From Hyphomicrobiales bacterium (GTDB taxonomy: Bacteria; Pseudomonadota; Alphaproteobacteria; Rhizobiales; JAJFHB01), in the NCBI GenBank assembly GCA_021775755.1, contig JAJFHE010000025.1, positions 62,001-126,000 on the forward strand: a stretch of DNA of 64,000 nucleotides, given 5' to 3'. The position numbers were made by a program, and so were the translations under genes. Positions 63,702 through 64,000 of the stretch are shown piece after piece (the first letter of the stretch is position 1; each line of letters opens with the position of its first letter). The notes beneath the pieces are model-generated. The model was not told where the DNA came from and ran no database searches. It saw only the letters and a program-made list of their open reading frames with translations.

Positions 63702-64000
63702 TTATCTGAGCGCACCTTCCGTCAGCCCGCGCACCATCATGCGCGACAGGGCGAGATAGAGGACGAGGATCGGCACCACCGCCAGCGTCAGCGCCGCCAA
63801 TACCGCACTCCAGTCCGTCACATACTGGCCGATGAACTGCTGCACGCCGAGGGTGATGGTGCGCGTTCCCTCGCCGGGCGCCAGAATGAGCGGAAACCAC
63901 AGGTCGTTCCAGATCGGCACCATGACGAAGATTGCAACCGTTGCAATGGCCGGGCGGATCAGCGGCAACACAATGTGGGCGTAAATCCTGAATTCCGGCA
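63702..64000 (-). CDS. Carbohydrate-type ABC transporter permease (5' partial)
   Basis: Only the C-terminal ~99 residues are inside the window. FRIYAHIVLPLIRPAIATVAIF is the distal part of the EAA loop that docks to the ATPase, and the last two helices follow (VLAALTLAVVPILVLYLALSRMMVRGL). The MalG/LacG-like end ALR is typical. The gene is 15 bases upstream of the ATPase. The binding protein and second permease should lie beyond the window edge. Confidence 0.92.
   Translation of the reverse strand, partial: PEFRIYAHIVLPLIRPAIATVAIFVMVPIWNDLWFPLILAPGEGTRTITLGVQQFIGQYVTDWSAVLAALTLAVVPILVLYLALSRMMVRGLTEGALR

Overview
The window looks like a chromosomal segment of an alphaproteobacterium, most likely in the order Hyphomicrobiales (Rhizobiales). 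The base composition is GC-rich outside one island, there are many GTG starts and 4-bp ATGA/GTGA gene overlaps, and several gene orders are familiar from that group: dsbA-like/aroQ/accB/accC/aat facing DUF2155/mlaD/NDUFA12, and aspS ... rnd/ppx/ppk ... hdaA/PerM-like permease/DUF2066 facing purM/purN. The class II (B12-dependent) ribonucleotide reductase, HdaA and NDUFA12 also fit. A genus cannot be assigned from the sequence alone.

Layout. 1-5.7 kb holds shikimate, fatty-acid precursor, N-degron and envelope genes in two convergent operons that overlap tail to tail. 5.8-10.6 kb holds a receiver protein with an altered phosphorylation site, then a long regulated leader and nrdJ, closed by a strong terminator. 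10.7-16.7 kb is an accessory stretch: GMC oxidoreductase, a triplicated hairpin repeat, a ceramidase-like membrane enzyme, an EctD-like dioxygenase, a GNAT acetyltransferase and two tandem L,D-transpeptidases. 16.8-36.5 kb is largely core (aspS, rnd, ppx, ppk, hdaA, purM, purN). It is interrupted between aspS and rnd by a secreted lectin-like protein, an adenylate cyclase/TPR protein with a free-standing TPR paralogue, an acyl-CoA ligase and an MFS transporter.

36.5-41.9 kb is a minus-strand run. A molybdopterin oxidoreductase is followed by a single AT-rich gene for a TIR protein with an RsiV-like (DUF4163/DUF3298) C-terminal half, then a cytochrome P450, a RidA-like and a YciI-like protein. 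The TIR gene is the clearest foreign element and the best candidate for an undescribed system: a one-gene TIR effector whose sensor belongs to a family that in RsiV binds lysozyme.

42-50.7 kb carries an assortment of membrane, amidase, regulator, acetoacetate-decarboxylase-family and exporter genes. 50.7-54.8 kb is a methylated-amine module: a LysR-type regulator, an intergenic operator-like palindrome, an 803-residue dimethylglycine-dehydrogenase-like flavoprotein and an MttB-family methyltransferase without an amber codon. 56.1-59.2 kb has a sphingolipid-desaturase-like enzyme, a thioesterase and a small copper-handling pair. 59.3-64 kb has an SMP-30-type lactonase, a second 806-residue flavoprotein paralogous to the first, and the start of a sugar-type ABC importer that runs off the window. 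No tRNA, rRNA, CRISPR array, IS element or integrase was recognised.
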